A stretch of DNA of 32,705 nucleotides. It comes from Leptolyngbyaceae cyanobacterium CSU_1_3 (GTDB taxonomy: Bacteria; Cyanobacteriota; Cyanobacteriia; Leptolyngbyales; Leptolyngbyaceae). Position numbers and translations under genes: made by a program. Below, piece after piece: positions 1 through 8,064 of the stretch. Position 1 is the first letter of the stretch. Each line of letters starts with the position of its first letter. The notes under the pieces are model-generated. The model had not been told where the DNA came from. It did no database searches and saw nothing but the letters and a program-made list of their open reading frames with translations. Location: contig JAAUOZ010000050.1 of the NCBI GenBank assembly GCA_012034655.1, forward strand, positions 1 through 32,705, given 5' to 3'.

Positions 1-1
1 T

Positions 2-220
2 GATCCAAAGTCGATCATGCTCTATGCAATTCCCAAAACGCTCACTACCAATGGCTACGAAGTTGGCTGGAATTATCAGCTTTCAGCCACAGATAAGCCT
101 TTATTGCAAAAGCGTATCCAAGATAGCTGTTCTATCAATCAACGGTTACAACCACCTGGTTTTCTGATCTTAATCGATAGACTCAAACATCAACCCTACA
201 TAGCTTGGAGCATTGAGTGA
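2..220 (+). CDS. Hypothetical protein, 5' end outside the window
   Basis: The frame is open from base 2, so the gene probably begins before the window; the first ATG inside is at 17 (67 residues from there). I do not recognise the family. The visible part is soluble, has no membrane segment and ends WSIE. Its TGA (218-220) overlaps the ATG of the next gene by one base, which suggests translational coupling with the PTOX gene. The product might serve the same redox function, but nothing in the sequence shows that. Confidence 0.5.
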   Translation, partial: DPKSIMLYAIPKTLTTNGYEVGWNYQLSATDKPLLQKRIQDSCSINQRLQPPGFLILIDRLKHQPYIAWSIE

Positions 221-927
221 TGAAGATTTTAATCCGATCGATGGTCAGCCTCCTCGTTTTTGTCACAGATGTTTTGTACCAAAATCGTCCCTATCAACGG
301 TTCTATGTTCTAGAAACTATTGCCCGTGTGCCCTACTTCGCCTATCTATCGGTTCTTCACCTCTACGAGACGCTTAGTTTTTGGCGAAAAGCAGACTGGC
401 TCAAAGTTCATTTTTCTGAAACCTGGAATGAACTGCACCATCTGCTAATTATGGAATCACTGGGAGGCAATCGCTACTGGATCGATCGCTTCTTGTCACA
501 ACATCTAGCAATAGCGTATTACTGGATAGTCGTCTCACTTTATATGCTCCTGCCCAAGTCTGCTTACTATATGATGGAGCTAATCGAGCAACACGCTTAT
601 GAGACTTACGACCAGTATCTGAAAACACATGAGGAAACACTGAAAGAAACGCCTGCGCCTCAAGTTGCAGTGAACTACTACCGAGATGGCGATCTCTACA
701 TGTTTGAAGAAATGCAAATCACTCAAGCTGAATTTCGCCGCCCGAAAGTTGATAACCTCTACGATGTATTTGTGAACATCCGTGATGACGAAGGTGAACA
801 CGTCAAAACAATGATTTTCTGTCAGCAACTAGAAGCGCAGCAAACATTCAAAAGTCCACATACTGCGATCGCTTTAGCAGAGACAGAGCCTGTGCCTCTC
901 TTGGTCAATGAAACAACCAACTCTTGA
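220..927 (+). CDS. ptox: Plastoquinol terminal oxidase (PTOX / alternative oxidase family)
   Basis: A di-iron membrane-surface oxidase expected to oxidise plastoquinol and reduce O2 to water, relieving over-reduction of the photosynthetic/respiratory chain without proton pumping. All six di-iron ligands of the AOX/PTOX family can be placed: E32 (in LETIARVP), E71 and H74 (in NELHHL), E123 (in EQHAYETY), E191 and H194 (in RDDEGEH). The stretches around them match the plant IMMUTANS type rather than mitochondrial AOX. At 235 residues it is a compact core without a transit peptide. Two hydrophobic stretches (about 8-20 and 96-112) fit the interfacial helices. A GTG at 217 is an alternative start; ATG 220 overlaps the upstream stop by one base. 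Function is inferred from motif conservation and I regard the family call as firm. Confidence 0.93.
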   Translation: MKILIRSMVSLLVFVTDVLYQNRPYQRFYVLETIARVPYFAYLSVLHLYETLSFWRKADWLKVHFSETWNELHHLLIMESLGGNRYWIDRFLSQHLAIAYYWIVVSLYMLLPKSAYYMMELIEQHAYETYDQYLKTHEETLKETPAPQVAVNYYRDGDLYMFEEMQITQAEFRRPKVDNLYDVFVNIRDDEGEHVKTMIFCQQLEAQQTFKSPHTAIALAETEPVPLLVNETTNS

Positions 928-965
928 AGTATCCCTTAAAACTACTGTAAAAAGGAGCATTCAAC

Positions 966-1250
966 ATGAATAACGCAGCCATGATTTCTACTCCGTCGCC
1001 CATGACACAGCCTGAACTCACACTTGTACCCAACAACTCACTATTTACAGCAACACCAGAAGAAGGCAGACAGCTTGCAGTAAAAATGGCACGTCTAACC
1101 GTCAAACTCACGCAGCCCGACGAAGAGAGACGCAAGCAAATACGTGCTAACTACGATAACGATGCCATGATGCTAATTGCAGTGAGTCAAGTCGTTGCAA
1201 TGGAGTTTGCTACCATCGCTGCCGCAAACAACTACTGGCGAGAGTCTTAG
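966..1250 (+). CDS. Unrecognised small protein, paralogue of the product at 8596
   Basis: 94 residues, with a Shine-Dalgarno-like AAAAGGAG before the ATG. I do not recognise the family. After a variable Ser/Thr/Pro-rich N-terminus (about 1-28) comes a conserved core (ATPEEGRQLAVKMARL, then QPDEERRKQ, NDAMMLIAVS and EFATIAAANNYW). It is helical and soluble, with no Cys and no signal peptide. The core is about 75-80% identical by eye to the 101-residue protein at 8596-8901, so the pair arose by duplication. Both copies follow a membrane-associated protein gene. No function can be assigned. Confidence 0.8.
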   Translation: MNNAAMISTPSPMTQPELTLVPNNSLFTATPEEGRQLAVKMARLTVKLTQPDEERRKQIRANYDNDAMMLIAVSQVVAMEFATIAAANNYWRES

Positions 1251-1269
1251 GCAAGGCTTCTAAAGGATG

Positions 1270-1971
1270 TTAGTTTTCTGTCATCCCGATCGCAATCTCA
1301 TTCAGTTCCTCAGCATTCAAAATTGTGATGTGTCCCCCTCGCTGATAGGCGATCGCAGACTTCAAACTCCGAATCAGCCGAACGCACTCTTCATAGGAAA
1401 TGCCGATGGTGCGGGCAATGTGGTAGTGAGACAGCGTTACTTTGAGATGGTTTCCAGTTGAGTTAGCGTCTGTTCCATGTTGAGCCGCAGTCGATAAAAT
1501 CAGTTGAGCTAACCGCACAATGGCGCGTTCTGAAACCAATCCATGAATTGTCTGATGCAGTTGATTTAACCGTTGGGTTAGTGTAGCTAACATCCCGATC
1601 GCGACTTCAGGATTTTGCTGAAAGACTAACAACAAGGCGGCTCTGTCAACAAACAAAAGCTCACAATTGGTTTCTGCCACGATCGTAGCTGGAGCAACTC
1701 CATCTCCAAACAAAGCGGGGGCTGCAAAAATTTCCCCAGACAGCAAGATTCTCAGCAGGGTTTCTCGCCCATTAGGAGTCGTTTTCTTGACTTGAAGCCG
1801 ACCACTCAACAAAGCATGGAGTTTAGTAGGTAAGCGATCGCCCTCATGCAGCACAATCTCATCGCATAGATACTGACGAACTTGAGACTGAGGTTGTAGT
1901 ACTTGCAATTCTGCTTCTATTAGCTGCTCAAAGATTGCGACTTTTCTTAGGTGTTCGATCGTGGCTATCAT
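1270..1971 (-). CDS. Crp/Fnr-family transcriptional regulator
   Basis: 233 residues, the usual length for this family. The N-terminal cyclic-nucleotide-binding-like beta-roll runs from about 10 to 120 (VLHEGDRLPTKLHALLSGRLQV, then LLSGEIFAAPALFG). A dimerisation helix follows (about 120-150), then a C-terminal winged helix-turn-helix (about 175-215, with SHYHIARTIGISYEECVRLI as the recognition region). The canonical cAMP-contact arginine motif of CRP is not clear and there are no N-terminal FNR cysteines, so the ligand is unknown. It is convergent with the 966 gene (19 bp between stops) and divergent from the gene at 2139, sharing a 167-bp promoter region. Confidence 0.88.
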   Translation of the reverse strand: MIATIEHLRKVAIFEQLIEAELQVLQPQSQVRQYLCDEIVLHEGDRLPTKLHALLSGRLQVKKTTPNGRETLLRILLSGEIFAAPALFGDGVAPATIVAETNCELLFVDRAALLLVFQQNPEVAIGMLATLTQRLNQLHQTIHGLVSERAIVRLAQLILSTAAQHGTDANSTGNHLKVTLSHYHIARTIGISYEECVRLIRSLKSAIAYQRGGHITILNAEELNEIAIGMTEN

Positions 1972-2138
1972 CCCCGCATTTCCTCAAACGATGGAATTGA
2001 AACGTTCGACTTTATCAAACGTGAGCTACCTCAAAGACGCGCGCTCAAAATTGAATTAGTCTGATAGTAACGCAAGACAGAACCCCTTCTAGCAAGTTGC
2101 TCAAACACAGCTTAAGGTGCTGCATTACAGAGGGCATC

Positions 2139-2591
2139 ATGAACTTGAACCTACTCGCCAACCTCTATCTTGAAAGTGATCCTGCTGAAATATCTGCTGA
2201 GACCCAAACCGAACTCTGTGATTGGCTAATGCAAGAATTTCGGCAACTACCGCTGAATCTTTTGTTTTCAGACAATCAACGGTACAACTCCCCAGAAGAA
2301 GTGTTTGCTGATATTGAGCAAGACAAACTCTGGGTCAACACTGAAGCCTACGACACTTCAATCTACACTAATCCATTTTATGGAGCAGTCCTCGCAGCAG
2401 TTCATGATTACGATCATTACTGTTCCCAAAGTGATTGGACGTTTGAAGGCGAAGTTATAGCTTACCGGACGCTGGCAAATCGTTCTCCTAGTCTTGAGAT
2501 TCAAAAGATTCTCTATTCCCAAATTGTTCTCAGAGCAGCCACACATCTCTATTTAGGACATTCCCCAGAACCCAAAATCGTCTTTCCTTAA
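2139..2591 (+). CDS. Conserved hypothetical protein with HDYDHY motif
   Basis: 150 residues from ATG 2139, preceded by AGAGGG; an upstream in-frame TTG at 2097 is less likely. I do not recognise the family. A helical N-terminus (about 1-50) is followed by an acidic segment and a central AAVHDYDHY stretch. A later block (TFEGEVIAYRTLA, then IVLRAATHLYLGH) holds further Glu and His residues. The spacing of acidic and His residues would fit a helical metal-binding fold, which is inference only. No membrane segment or signal peptide. A small zinc-ribbon gene follows 9 bp downstream and is probably co-transcribed. Confidence 0.75.
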   Translation: MNLNLLANLYLESDPAEISAETQTELCDWLMQEFRQLPLNLLFSDNQRYNSPEEVFADIEQDKLWVNTEAYDTSIYTNPFYGAVLAAVHDYDHYCSQSDWTFEGEVIAYRTLANRSPSLEIQKILYSQIVLRAATHLYLGHSPEPKIVFP

Positions 2592-2600
2592 GGTTAAATT

Positions 2601-2729
2601 ATGAACTCATGTCCATGTTGTAATTGTCTGTTGCTTCGTCATATTCGCCATCAGCGCGTTTACTTCTTTTGTTCACACTGTTGGGCAGAAATGCCAGTGT
2701 TAAACAATCTGAAAGCTGACCTTTCATAA
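2601..2729 (+). CDS. Small zinc-ribbon protein (42 aa)
   Basis: A 42-residue frame starting at ATG 2601, nine bases after the preceding stop. It reads MNSCPCCNCLLL, then HQRVYFFCSHCWAEMPVL. The two pairs C4/C6-C7 and C24/C27 form a CxxC-type zinc ribbon. Tiny proteins with a CPCC…FCxxCWxEMP pattern occur in cyanobacteria; the role is unknown (protein-protein contact or transcription-associated are guesses). The regular cysteine spacing and immediate downstream position argue that it is a real gene. Confidence 0.65.
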   Translation: MNSCPCCNCLLLRHIRHQRVYFFCSHCWAEMPVLNNLKADLS

Positions 2730-2806
2730 TTTCAATGTCGATCGACGCAGCGACTCTACTGCTTTAGCTTAAGAATCTCTCTACACCAATCATAGGAAAT
2801 AGAATC

Positions 2807-3127
2807 ATGTCAACAACACACTCATCAGTAACAACCGTTGTCGTTCAGCTTTTACAACGAATCAACTATGACAAACCTGGTGTTTCTCGTCAGGTTATCG
2901 CAAAAGATGAACACACAACATCTGCACTTGTCTGCATCGCTGCTGGAACCTTGATTCCCGAACATTCCGCCCCTAGAACCGTTTGTCTCACTGTATTAGA
3001 CGGGTGTGGAACTTTGACTTTAGAAGGGCAAGATATTGCCTTAGAGCCAGGTGTCTTTGTCAGAATGCTACCCAACGTACCCCACGCTCTGCAAGCGATC
3101 GACAATCTAGCCTTGCTGCACGTTTAG
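2807..3127 (+). CDS. Cupin-domain protein
   Basis: 106 residues forming a single small beta-barrel. The pattern includes GTLIPEHSAPRTVCLTVLDGCG and later LEPGVFVRMLPNVPHAL, which correspond to the two cupin motifs. Only part of the usual metal-binding set is present: H46 in the first motif and H96 in the second, while the common HxH pair of motif 1 reads EHS, so metal binding may be weak or altered. Small stand-alone cupins are often sugar- or metabolite-binding or act as quercetinase-like enzymes; the substrate cannot be told. It lies between the zinc-ribbon and lipase-like genes on the same strand (53-bp gap to the lipase). Confidence 0.82.
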   Translation: MSTTHSSVTTVVVQLLQRINYDKPGVSRQVIAKDEHTTSALVCIAAGTLIPEHSAPRTVCLTVLDGCGTLTLEGQDIALEPGVFVRMLPNVPHALQAIDNLALLHV

Positions 3128-3180
3128 CCGAATCTAAAAATCATGAAAGGGGTTTCCCTGCACCAACAAGGAGTTAAATC

Positions 3181-4074
3181 ATGACAACTCAACATCCAAC
3201 CTACGAAATTTTAGCGAAAGAGATGGCTTACATCTTTGGCAATCGTGAGTTTGATCAACCTGTAAACGAATTTCTCAAGACAACAGGGTATACACTCAAT
3301 CAATCTTTCAATGATCCGAACACTGGGTTTCAAGCCTTTGGGTTAATTTCAAACGCATCTAACAAGCCACCTGTGTTAGCATTTCGAGGAACGAGTGAAG
3401 CGATCGATGACATCGCTAACAACGACCTTAAAGGAATTGGGTTTAGCCAGTTTGCGGCAAATCGGAATGTAATTGCGGCATGGCTCACAAACACTGCACA
3501 AGCAACTCACTGCAAGCCAGACCTTGTAGGACATAGTTTGGGAGGCGCGATCGCGCAAATTGCAGCGACAAAGCTTATTGATTCAATTGGAGAAGTGGTG
3601 ACATTTAGTTCTCCTGGAACAAGTCGTGCGATCGCGGCTCAGTTTCTTCAAAATGGAGGAATGCACAAAACCGTTACGCACTACATTGTAGACGGCGATA
3701 TTGTGAGTTTGGCTGGAGAAGCATTTATTGCTGGAAAAGCCATTCTTCAGTCTTTTACGGATTGTGTTATCAACCCACTTTATAACCTGGACAAGCATCA
3801 GAAGATTGGGCGATTGTTAAGCACTCCTCCTGCTGGTTACACTCAAACCGAAATCTCAGTCAAAGCTTTAAGCCATCCAGCATTCACCTACGTCAACCCA
3901 GACTACCTGGAGTTTTTAGCAGCGTACCGCGCAGTCGAGCCTGAAGTAGCACGCTGGCTTACATCAAGAGAAAAAGTTGAAACTCTGAGACAGTCAGGCT
4001 TCTCCTTCCAAAAATTCATCCTTGAGATCAGCGATAAACTGACTCCGATTCAACATTCGCTAGTCAATCGTTAG
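3181..4074 (+). CDS. Lipase-like alpha/beta hydrolase (class 3 lipase type)
   Basis: 297 residues with AAGGAG before the ATG. The nucleophile elbow GHSLGGA places the catalytic Ser at S119. Upstream, VLAFRGT (about 65-71) is the strand carrying the oxyanion-side FRGT typical of class 3 lipases. Candidate acid and base residues are the Asp in YIVDGDIV (around 165-170) and a C-terminal His such as that in SHPAF. No signal peptide is visible, so the protein is probably cytoplasmic or exported by another route. The C-terminal 60 residues are unassigned. The substrate (acyl lipid or polyester) is unknown. Confidence 0.82.
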   Translation: MTTQHPTYEILAKEMAYIFGNREFDQPVNEFLKTTGYTLNQSFNDPNTGFQAFGLISNASNKPPVLAFRGTSEAIDDIANNDLKGIGFSQFAANRNVIAAWLTNTAQATHCKPDLVGHSLGGAIAQIAATKLIDSIGEVVTFSSPGTSRAIAAQFLQNGGMHKTVTHYIVDGDIVSLAGEAFIAGKAILQSFTDCVINPLYNLDKHQKIGRLLSTPPAGYTQTEISVKALSHPAFTYVNPDYLEFLAAYRAVEPEVARWLTSREKVETLRQSGFSFQKFILEISDKLTPIQHSLVNR

Positions 4075-4118
4075 AGCTACTTTCATCCGTAACACTCCAA
4101 ACTTGAGGTAAATCAATC

Positions 4119-4400
4119 ATGAAACCTAGTATCCGTTCTAACTTCAAAATGTTTTCGCTAGTGGGTGCTTTGGTGTTGGTGTTAGCGATCGTGTTTCAGC
4201 TTCCGGTAGTAGCTCAATATAATCCGCAAATTATTCCACGCATCGAGACGATCGCAGGAAAGCAGAAAAATGTTCCTCCTTCGTATCAGTTGACTATTAG
4301 CCGACCTCAAGACATTGTGTTTGTTTCTTGTCCCGGTCGCTATGCTCCCAAGCTAGGCTACTTGCGGAATGTTCAAGCAATTCAATGTGAACCATTCTAG
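4119..4400 (+). CDS. Small secreted protein, unknown
   Basis: 93 residues. The N-terminus has basic residues followed by a hydrophobic stretch (FSLVGALVLVLAIVFQL) and a plausible signal peptidase I site after VVAQ, leaving about 60 mature residues. These contain only two cysteines (in VSCPGRYAP and IQCEPF), which would form one disulphide. Family not recognised. It is followed 32 bp later by another secreted-protein gene, so the two may be co-expressed. Confidence 0.68.
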   Translation: MKPSIRSNFKMFSLVGALVLVLAIVFQLPVVAQYNPQIIPRIETIAGKQKNVPPSYQLTISRPQDIVFVSCPGRYAPKLGYLRNVQAIQCEPF

Positions 4401-4432
4401 TCCAATTTCTACAACCACATTAGAGGTGTTAT

Positions 4433-5254
4433 ATGCTTTCGTTTACGTCAAAAAGATTGTTTGCACTCATCGTCGGAGGGCTACTAGTCACAGGAATTAC
4501 CGCAGAAGCCTCTTCTCCAGATGCCTGGAGACAGCATTCTCAAGAAGTTACCAATCGCTGCATTAAAGTAAGTGGCTTACGCAATGCACAACCTGCTGGT
4601 CAGATTGTTAGTTTTGGTGATAATGCTGGATATGATGCGCTACTCGTTCGAGGTAACTATCCTCAACCTACCATGAACAATCAGGTTGGGCAATTTCTTT
4701 GCTTGTTCGATCGCCGAACTCGTCAAGCTTACACTAGCGAAGCTAATAATCTGCAATCTCCTGGTAATCAAGCACTGGGGGTTCCAGGTCAACCGATTGA
4801 GCAAGTGCTGCAATGGGCAAATAGTCATCGCTTCTTGCCTCCTTTGCGACCCGTTGAGAAACTTGATGCGGGCTATCCCGACTACCAGAGTGTGATTACT
4901 CTAGGTCAGCGATCGAACAAGTCTGCTTCATACATTGCCTTTGAGGTATTTACAGATCCAAACCGAATCGTGACGAGTCAAACGATCGACTATCGGGACT
5001 ACAGTCAACTTCGCCGCCCGCTTGCTTTCACTCGGAGAGATGCCGAAGGCTTGCAACTGATCCAAACGATTTACGGAGAGCAAATCAAAGAAGATTTTAG
5101 GCGCTCACGGCATGTCAGAAATGAGGGTACTGGAAACATGACCGTCAAGGTTTATAGAGGCGATCTCTTTGTCTATCGAACTTGGACTGATAACCCAGCG
5201 ACTCAGTTCAGCATTTATCGCTTAGATGATGTAAATCGAGTCACTCAACGGTAA
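4433..5254 (+). CDS. Secreted hypothetical protein
   Basis: 273 residues with a signal peptide (KRLFALIVGGLLVTGITAEA, cleavage near residue 26). The mature part is polar, with two early cysteines (in NRCIKVS and FLCLFDR), and reads as a beta-rich soluble periplasmic or extracellular domain. I do not recognise the family. The start ATG 4433 has a weak SD (AGAGG). It lies just downstream of the small secreted protein and 191 bp before the dioxygenase gene. A short inverted repeat (TCTCCT/AGGAGA around 5368-5399) lies in that gap and could be a weak terminator. Confidence 0.72.
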   Translation: MLSFTSKRLFALIVGGLLVTGITAEASSPDAWRQHSQEVTNRCIKVSGLRNAQPAGQIVSFGDNAGYDALLVRGNYPQPTMNNQVGQFLCLFDRRTRQAYTSEANNLQSPGNQALGVPGQPIEQVLQWANSHRFLPPLRPVEKLDAGYPDYQSVITLGQRSNKSASYIAFEVFTDPNRIVTSQTIDYRDYSQLRRPLAFTRRDAEGLQLIQTIYGEQIKEDFRRSRHVRNEGTGNMTVKVYRGDLFVYRTWTDNPATQFSIYRLDDVNRVTQR

Positions 5255-5445
5255 TCGAAGCCCTCGATCGCTAGTCTAGAATTTCTCCTGTCTCAGAATT
5301 AGTGATTGCTGCGCGTTTTGTGTAGGAAAAAGACCCAACGCTGCTCTAGCGCAACGATCGCCGCAGTCTCCTAAATTAAGAATGTTCTAAGCAGGAGATC
5401 TAGATTGATCACATCCGACACACTTTGTAGAATAGGAGCTTGGTC

Positions 5446-6357
5446 ATGAAGATAATTACACTGAATAACATTACCCAAGCGGTAATCGACCACGGTGACG
5501 GTGGTAAAATGCATCCGCGATTATATGAGATTTACACGAGTCTCATTCAACATCTCCACGCTTTCGTGAAGGAGACAAATCTAACCGGAGCAGAATTGCA
5601 GCAGGGACGCACCTTTCTCAATGGAGCCAGTCGCTACACACAAGAAATCCCCGATGGTGAGATTCATATGCTCACTGACCTAATAGGACTCTCTGAACTG
5701 GTGGAACTATTGCATGACTCGAATGGCGGCACAACAGAAGCTAATCTGGAAGGGCCACTCTATGTTCCAAACGCGCCAGAAAGAGCTATGGGAGAACGCC
5801 TGGGAGTGGATGACGCAGGTGATACGCTCTTCTTGTCAGGACAGGTATTAGATGGGAATGGAAGCGAGATCGCGAACGCTTTGATCGATGTGTGGCATCC
5901 CAATTCCAAGGGTTTATACGATATCCAAGATCCCTCTCAGCCTAAAGGGAACTTCCGAGGTCGTTTCTACACAGATTCAGAGGGCAAGTACGCGTTTGAA
6001 ACTACTGTTCCGATGGGATATAACGTTCCAGCTAGTGGGCCTTGTGGTGAAGTACTAAGACTGCTAGGACGGCATACTTGGCGGGCGGCTCACATCCATT
6101 TCAAAGTTAGTGCTTCAGGGTATGCTCCACTAACCACACAGATTTTCATTGCTGGTGATCCTCATCTAGATTCTGATACAACCTTTGCAGTTCGATCGGC
6201 GATCGTTCCCTTGCAAAGTCATGAGGCACTCGATGAACTCAAAGCGCGGAATCAAGGCAGACCGTTCTACACAACCGAGTTTAACTTTGTGTTGAAACCT
6301 GCTACCTCCGTGGAAAATGACAAAGCAATGCCCCTACTTCACACGCTCCATTCATAA
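5446..6357 (+). CDS. Intradiol ring-cleavage dioxygenase (catechol / hydroxyquinol 1,2-dioxygenase type)
   Basis: 303 residues, the normal family length. AGGAG lies seven bases before ATG 5446; a TTG six bases upstream is less likely. Residues about 1-95 match the helical dioxygenase N-terminal dimerisation domain. The catalytic beta-sandwich follows: LYVPNAPE, then DVWHPNSKGLYD, VPMGYNVP and RAAHIHF. Non-haem Fe(III) ligands can be placed at Y158, Y192, H216 and H218. The expected reaction is ortho-cleavage of catechol or hydroxyquinol to a muconate or maleylacetate. No muconate-processing genes are nearby, so the physiological substrate is open. Uncommon but known in cyanobacteria. Confidence 0.92.
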   Translation: MKIITLNNITQAVIDHGDGGKMHPRLYEIYTSLIQHLHAFVKETNLTGAELQQGRTFLNGASRYTQEIPDGEIHMLTDLIGLSELVELLHDSNGGTTEANLEGPLYVPNAPERAMGERLGVDDAGDTLFLSGQVLDGNGSEIANALIDVWHPNSKGLYDIQDPSQPKGNFRGRFYTDSEGKYAFETTVPMGYNVPASGPCGEVLRLLGRHTWRAAHIHFKVSASGYAPLTTQIFIAGDPHLDSDTTFAVRSAIVPLQSHEALDELKARNQGRPFYTTEFNFVLKPATSVENDKAMPLLHTLHS

Positions 6358-6382
6358 ATCTAACAAACTACTCAAGAGGTCA

Positions 6383-6661
6383 ATGATGAAACTCAGTTAT
6401 CGCGGCGTGACCTACGACTACCATACTCTCAAAGCTTCTAGCGATCGGGTTCGTCGAGAAACGCCTTATAACCTGCGCTATCGCGGCATTATCTATCAGG
6501 TCACTCCTCAATCAGCAATGCTCAAAGCACCTGTTCAAACAGTGACTCGTCAACTAACTTATCGCGGCACTACTTACTGGGTTACGCGAACGATCGTAGA
6601 AGAGGCAACAGTCATCCCTGCCATACTGTCTGAAAATGCCTGTGCCACCTATTCAAAATAA
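6383..6661 (+). CDS. DUF4278 protein with three LxYRGxxY repeats
   Basis: 92-93 residues; ATG 6383 or 6386 (two ATGs in tandem after CAAGAGG). Three copies of a short motif are visible: LSYRGVTYDY at the start, LRYRGIIYQV in the middle and LTYRGTTYWV near the end. This is the pattern of the cyanobacterial DUF4278 family, whose function is not known. The rest is low in hydrophobicity, basic and soluble. Its 3' end overlaps the next gene by 26 bp in another frame, suggesting linked translation. It starts 25 bp after the dioxygenase stop. Confidence 0.8.
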   Translation: MMKLSYRGVTYDYHTLKASSDRVRRETPYNLRYRGIIYQVTPQSAMLKAPVQTVTRQLTYRGTTYWVTRTIVEEATVIPAILSENACATYSK

Positions 6662-7100
6662 CCCCTTGGTTGGCACCTGGAAACTGATTTCTGCAACGGC
6701 TATTCATTCTGACGGCACAGTTGATTCTGAGGTGTATGGCGCGAGTCCTACTGGCTATATTACCTACACGGCCGACGGTTATATGATGGTGATGTTTTCA
6801 AGGAGCGATCGTTTCCCGTTGAGCCAAGAGGTACGATCGCCATTGAGCCAAGAGATGCAGTCCCTACCTGCCGAAGAGCTTGCTCAAGCTTTCACGACAT
6901 TCAATGCTTACGCTGGAACTTACACATTGAGCGGCAACACAGTGACTCATCACATTGAAATCGCATCGATTCCCAATCGGGTCAGCACAACATTGGTTCG
7001 TACCTTTCTCTTGACTAGTAACCAAGTAACACTGAGAACACTACCCGCTCTGAATGATGGTGTAGAGAAGGCTTTTGAGTTGGTCTGGGAGCGCGTTTAA
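6636..7100 (+). CDS. Lipocalin-like domain protein
   Basis: 154 residues. The N-terminal NPLVGTWKLISA followed by TGYITYTADGYMMVMFSRSDR is typical of the lipocalin-like (PF13924) fold, a small beta-barrel often found beside aromatic- or polyketide-related enzymes. The C-terminus ends with ELVWERV, also usual. A short internal near-repeat (PLSQEVRS/PLSQEMQS) may be a local duplication. No signal peptide. It may bind a small hydrophobic ligand, and the intradiol dioxygenase two genes upstream makes an aromatic ligand conceivable, but this is inference. Confidence 0.82.
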   Translation: MPVPPIQNNPLVGTWKLISATAIHSDGTVDSEVYGASPTGYITYTADGYMMVMFSRSDRFPLSQEVRSPLSQEMQSLPAEELAQAFTTFNAYAGTYTLSGNTVTHHIEIASIPNRVSTTLVRTFLLTSNQVTLRTLPALNDGVEKAFELVWERV

Positions 7101-7157
7101 TTGCTTTGTCGTCAGTAACTTTGTGACTCATTAACATTCAGGTACAGGAGTACGATA

Positions 7158-8033
7158 GTGACTTATTCATCGCTCAAACAGGGGATTGATCCAGATCAGA
7201 GACAAGCTCACGTCCGTCAGGCTCGGAGAAGTTTAAGACTTTTCTTGATAGTTCTCGTGCCATTGTCGATTGTTCTAGAAACACTTCTCATCACAGGTAG
7301 ACAGTCTTTCTTAGTGATGGCGTTGTTTGCCTGGACACCTGCGATCGCTTCAATCATGGCTCGTCTAGTGCTGCATGAAGGCTTTGCTGATGTCTCCTTC
7401 TGGTCTGGCGGACGACGCGGACTACGGGCAATTTTGATTGCACTGATTTTTCCAGTTGGAGTTGGTGCGATCGCTTACGGCATTGCCTGGACAACTGGAC
7501 TCGCTGAATTTGTCATGCCCACTCAAAGTGTTGCTTGGACAACGCTGGCTACCGTAATTCTCTTTGCTGCTGGTGAGGAGATTGGCTGGCGAGGCTATTT
7601 ACTGACGCGGCTGATGGATGCTGGAGTGTCACACCCCATTTTGCTCAGTGGCTTAGTTTGGAGTTTCTGGCATGTTGCCTTGATTCTGGGGGGTGGCTAT
7701 GCGGCGGGGCTATCTCCGATTTTATCGGTTGTTATCTTCGTTTTTGGTGTGACTTCAGTGGGCTATGTCTTTGCATATTTGCGTTTGTGGACGGGCAGCG
7801 TTTGGTCTGCAATTGTTCTTCACTCCGCCTGGAACATTATTATTCAATTTGGATTTGATCCAGCAACAGTGGGGGACACCGCAAAGCTTTGGGTAGGAGA
7901 ATCGGGCATCCTGGTCAACCTCGTATTATTTGTTGCTGCCTTGATGAGCCGGGGTCGCCTTCAGCAGATACAACGGTTGGGTTATAAAGCTTACTCAGGA
8001 AATTCTGAGAACGATGTACAACTTACCCATTAA
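7158..8033 (+). CDS. CPBP/CAAX-type intramembrane metalloprotease
   Basis: 291 residues starting at GTG 7158 with CAGGAG seven bases upstream. About seven or eight hydrophobic segments are present from residue 27 on. The three signature motifs of the Abi/CPBP family are intact: E140-E141-x3-R145 (EEIGWR), F-x3-H172 (SFWHVAL region) and H222-x3-N226 (HSAWN). These form the intramembrane metal-dependent active site known from Rce1-type proteases. The substrate is unknown; family members process prenylated proteins, bacteriocins or signalling proteins. Confidence 0.9.
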   Translation: MTYSSLKQGIDPDQRQAHVRQARRSLRLFLIVLVPLSIVLETLLITGRQSFLVMALFAWTPAIASIMARLVLHEGFADVSFWSGGRRGLRAILIALIFPVGVGAIAYGIAWTTGLAEFVMPTQSVAWTTLATVILFAAGEEIGWRGYLLTRLMDAGVSHPILLSGLVWSFWHVALILGGGYAAGLSPILSVVIFVFGVTSVGYVFAYLRLWTGSVWSAIVLHSAWNIIIQFGFDPATVGDTAKLWVGESGILVNLVLFVAALMSRGRLQQIQRLGYKAYSGNSENDVQLTH

Positions 8034-8064
8034 GACCACCTTCGCTACTACAGAGGTCTGAGCC

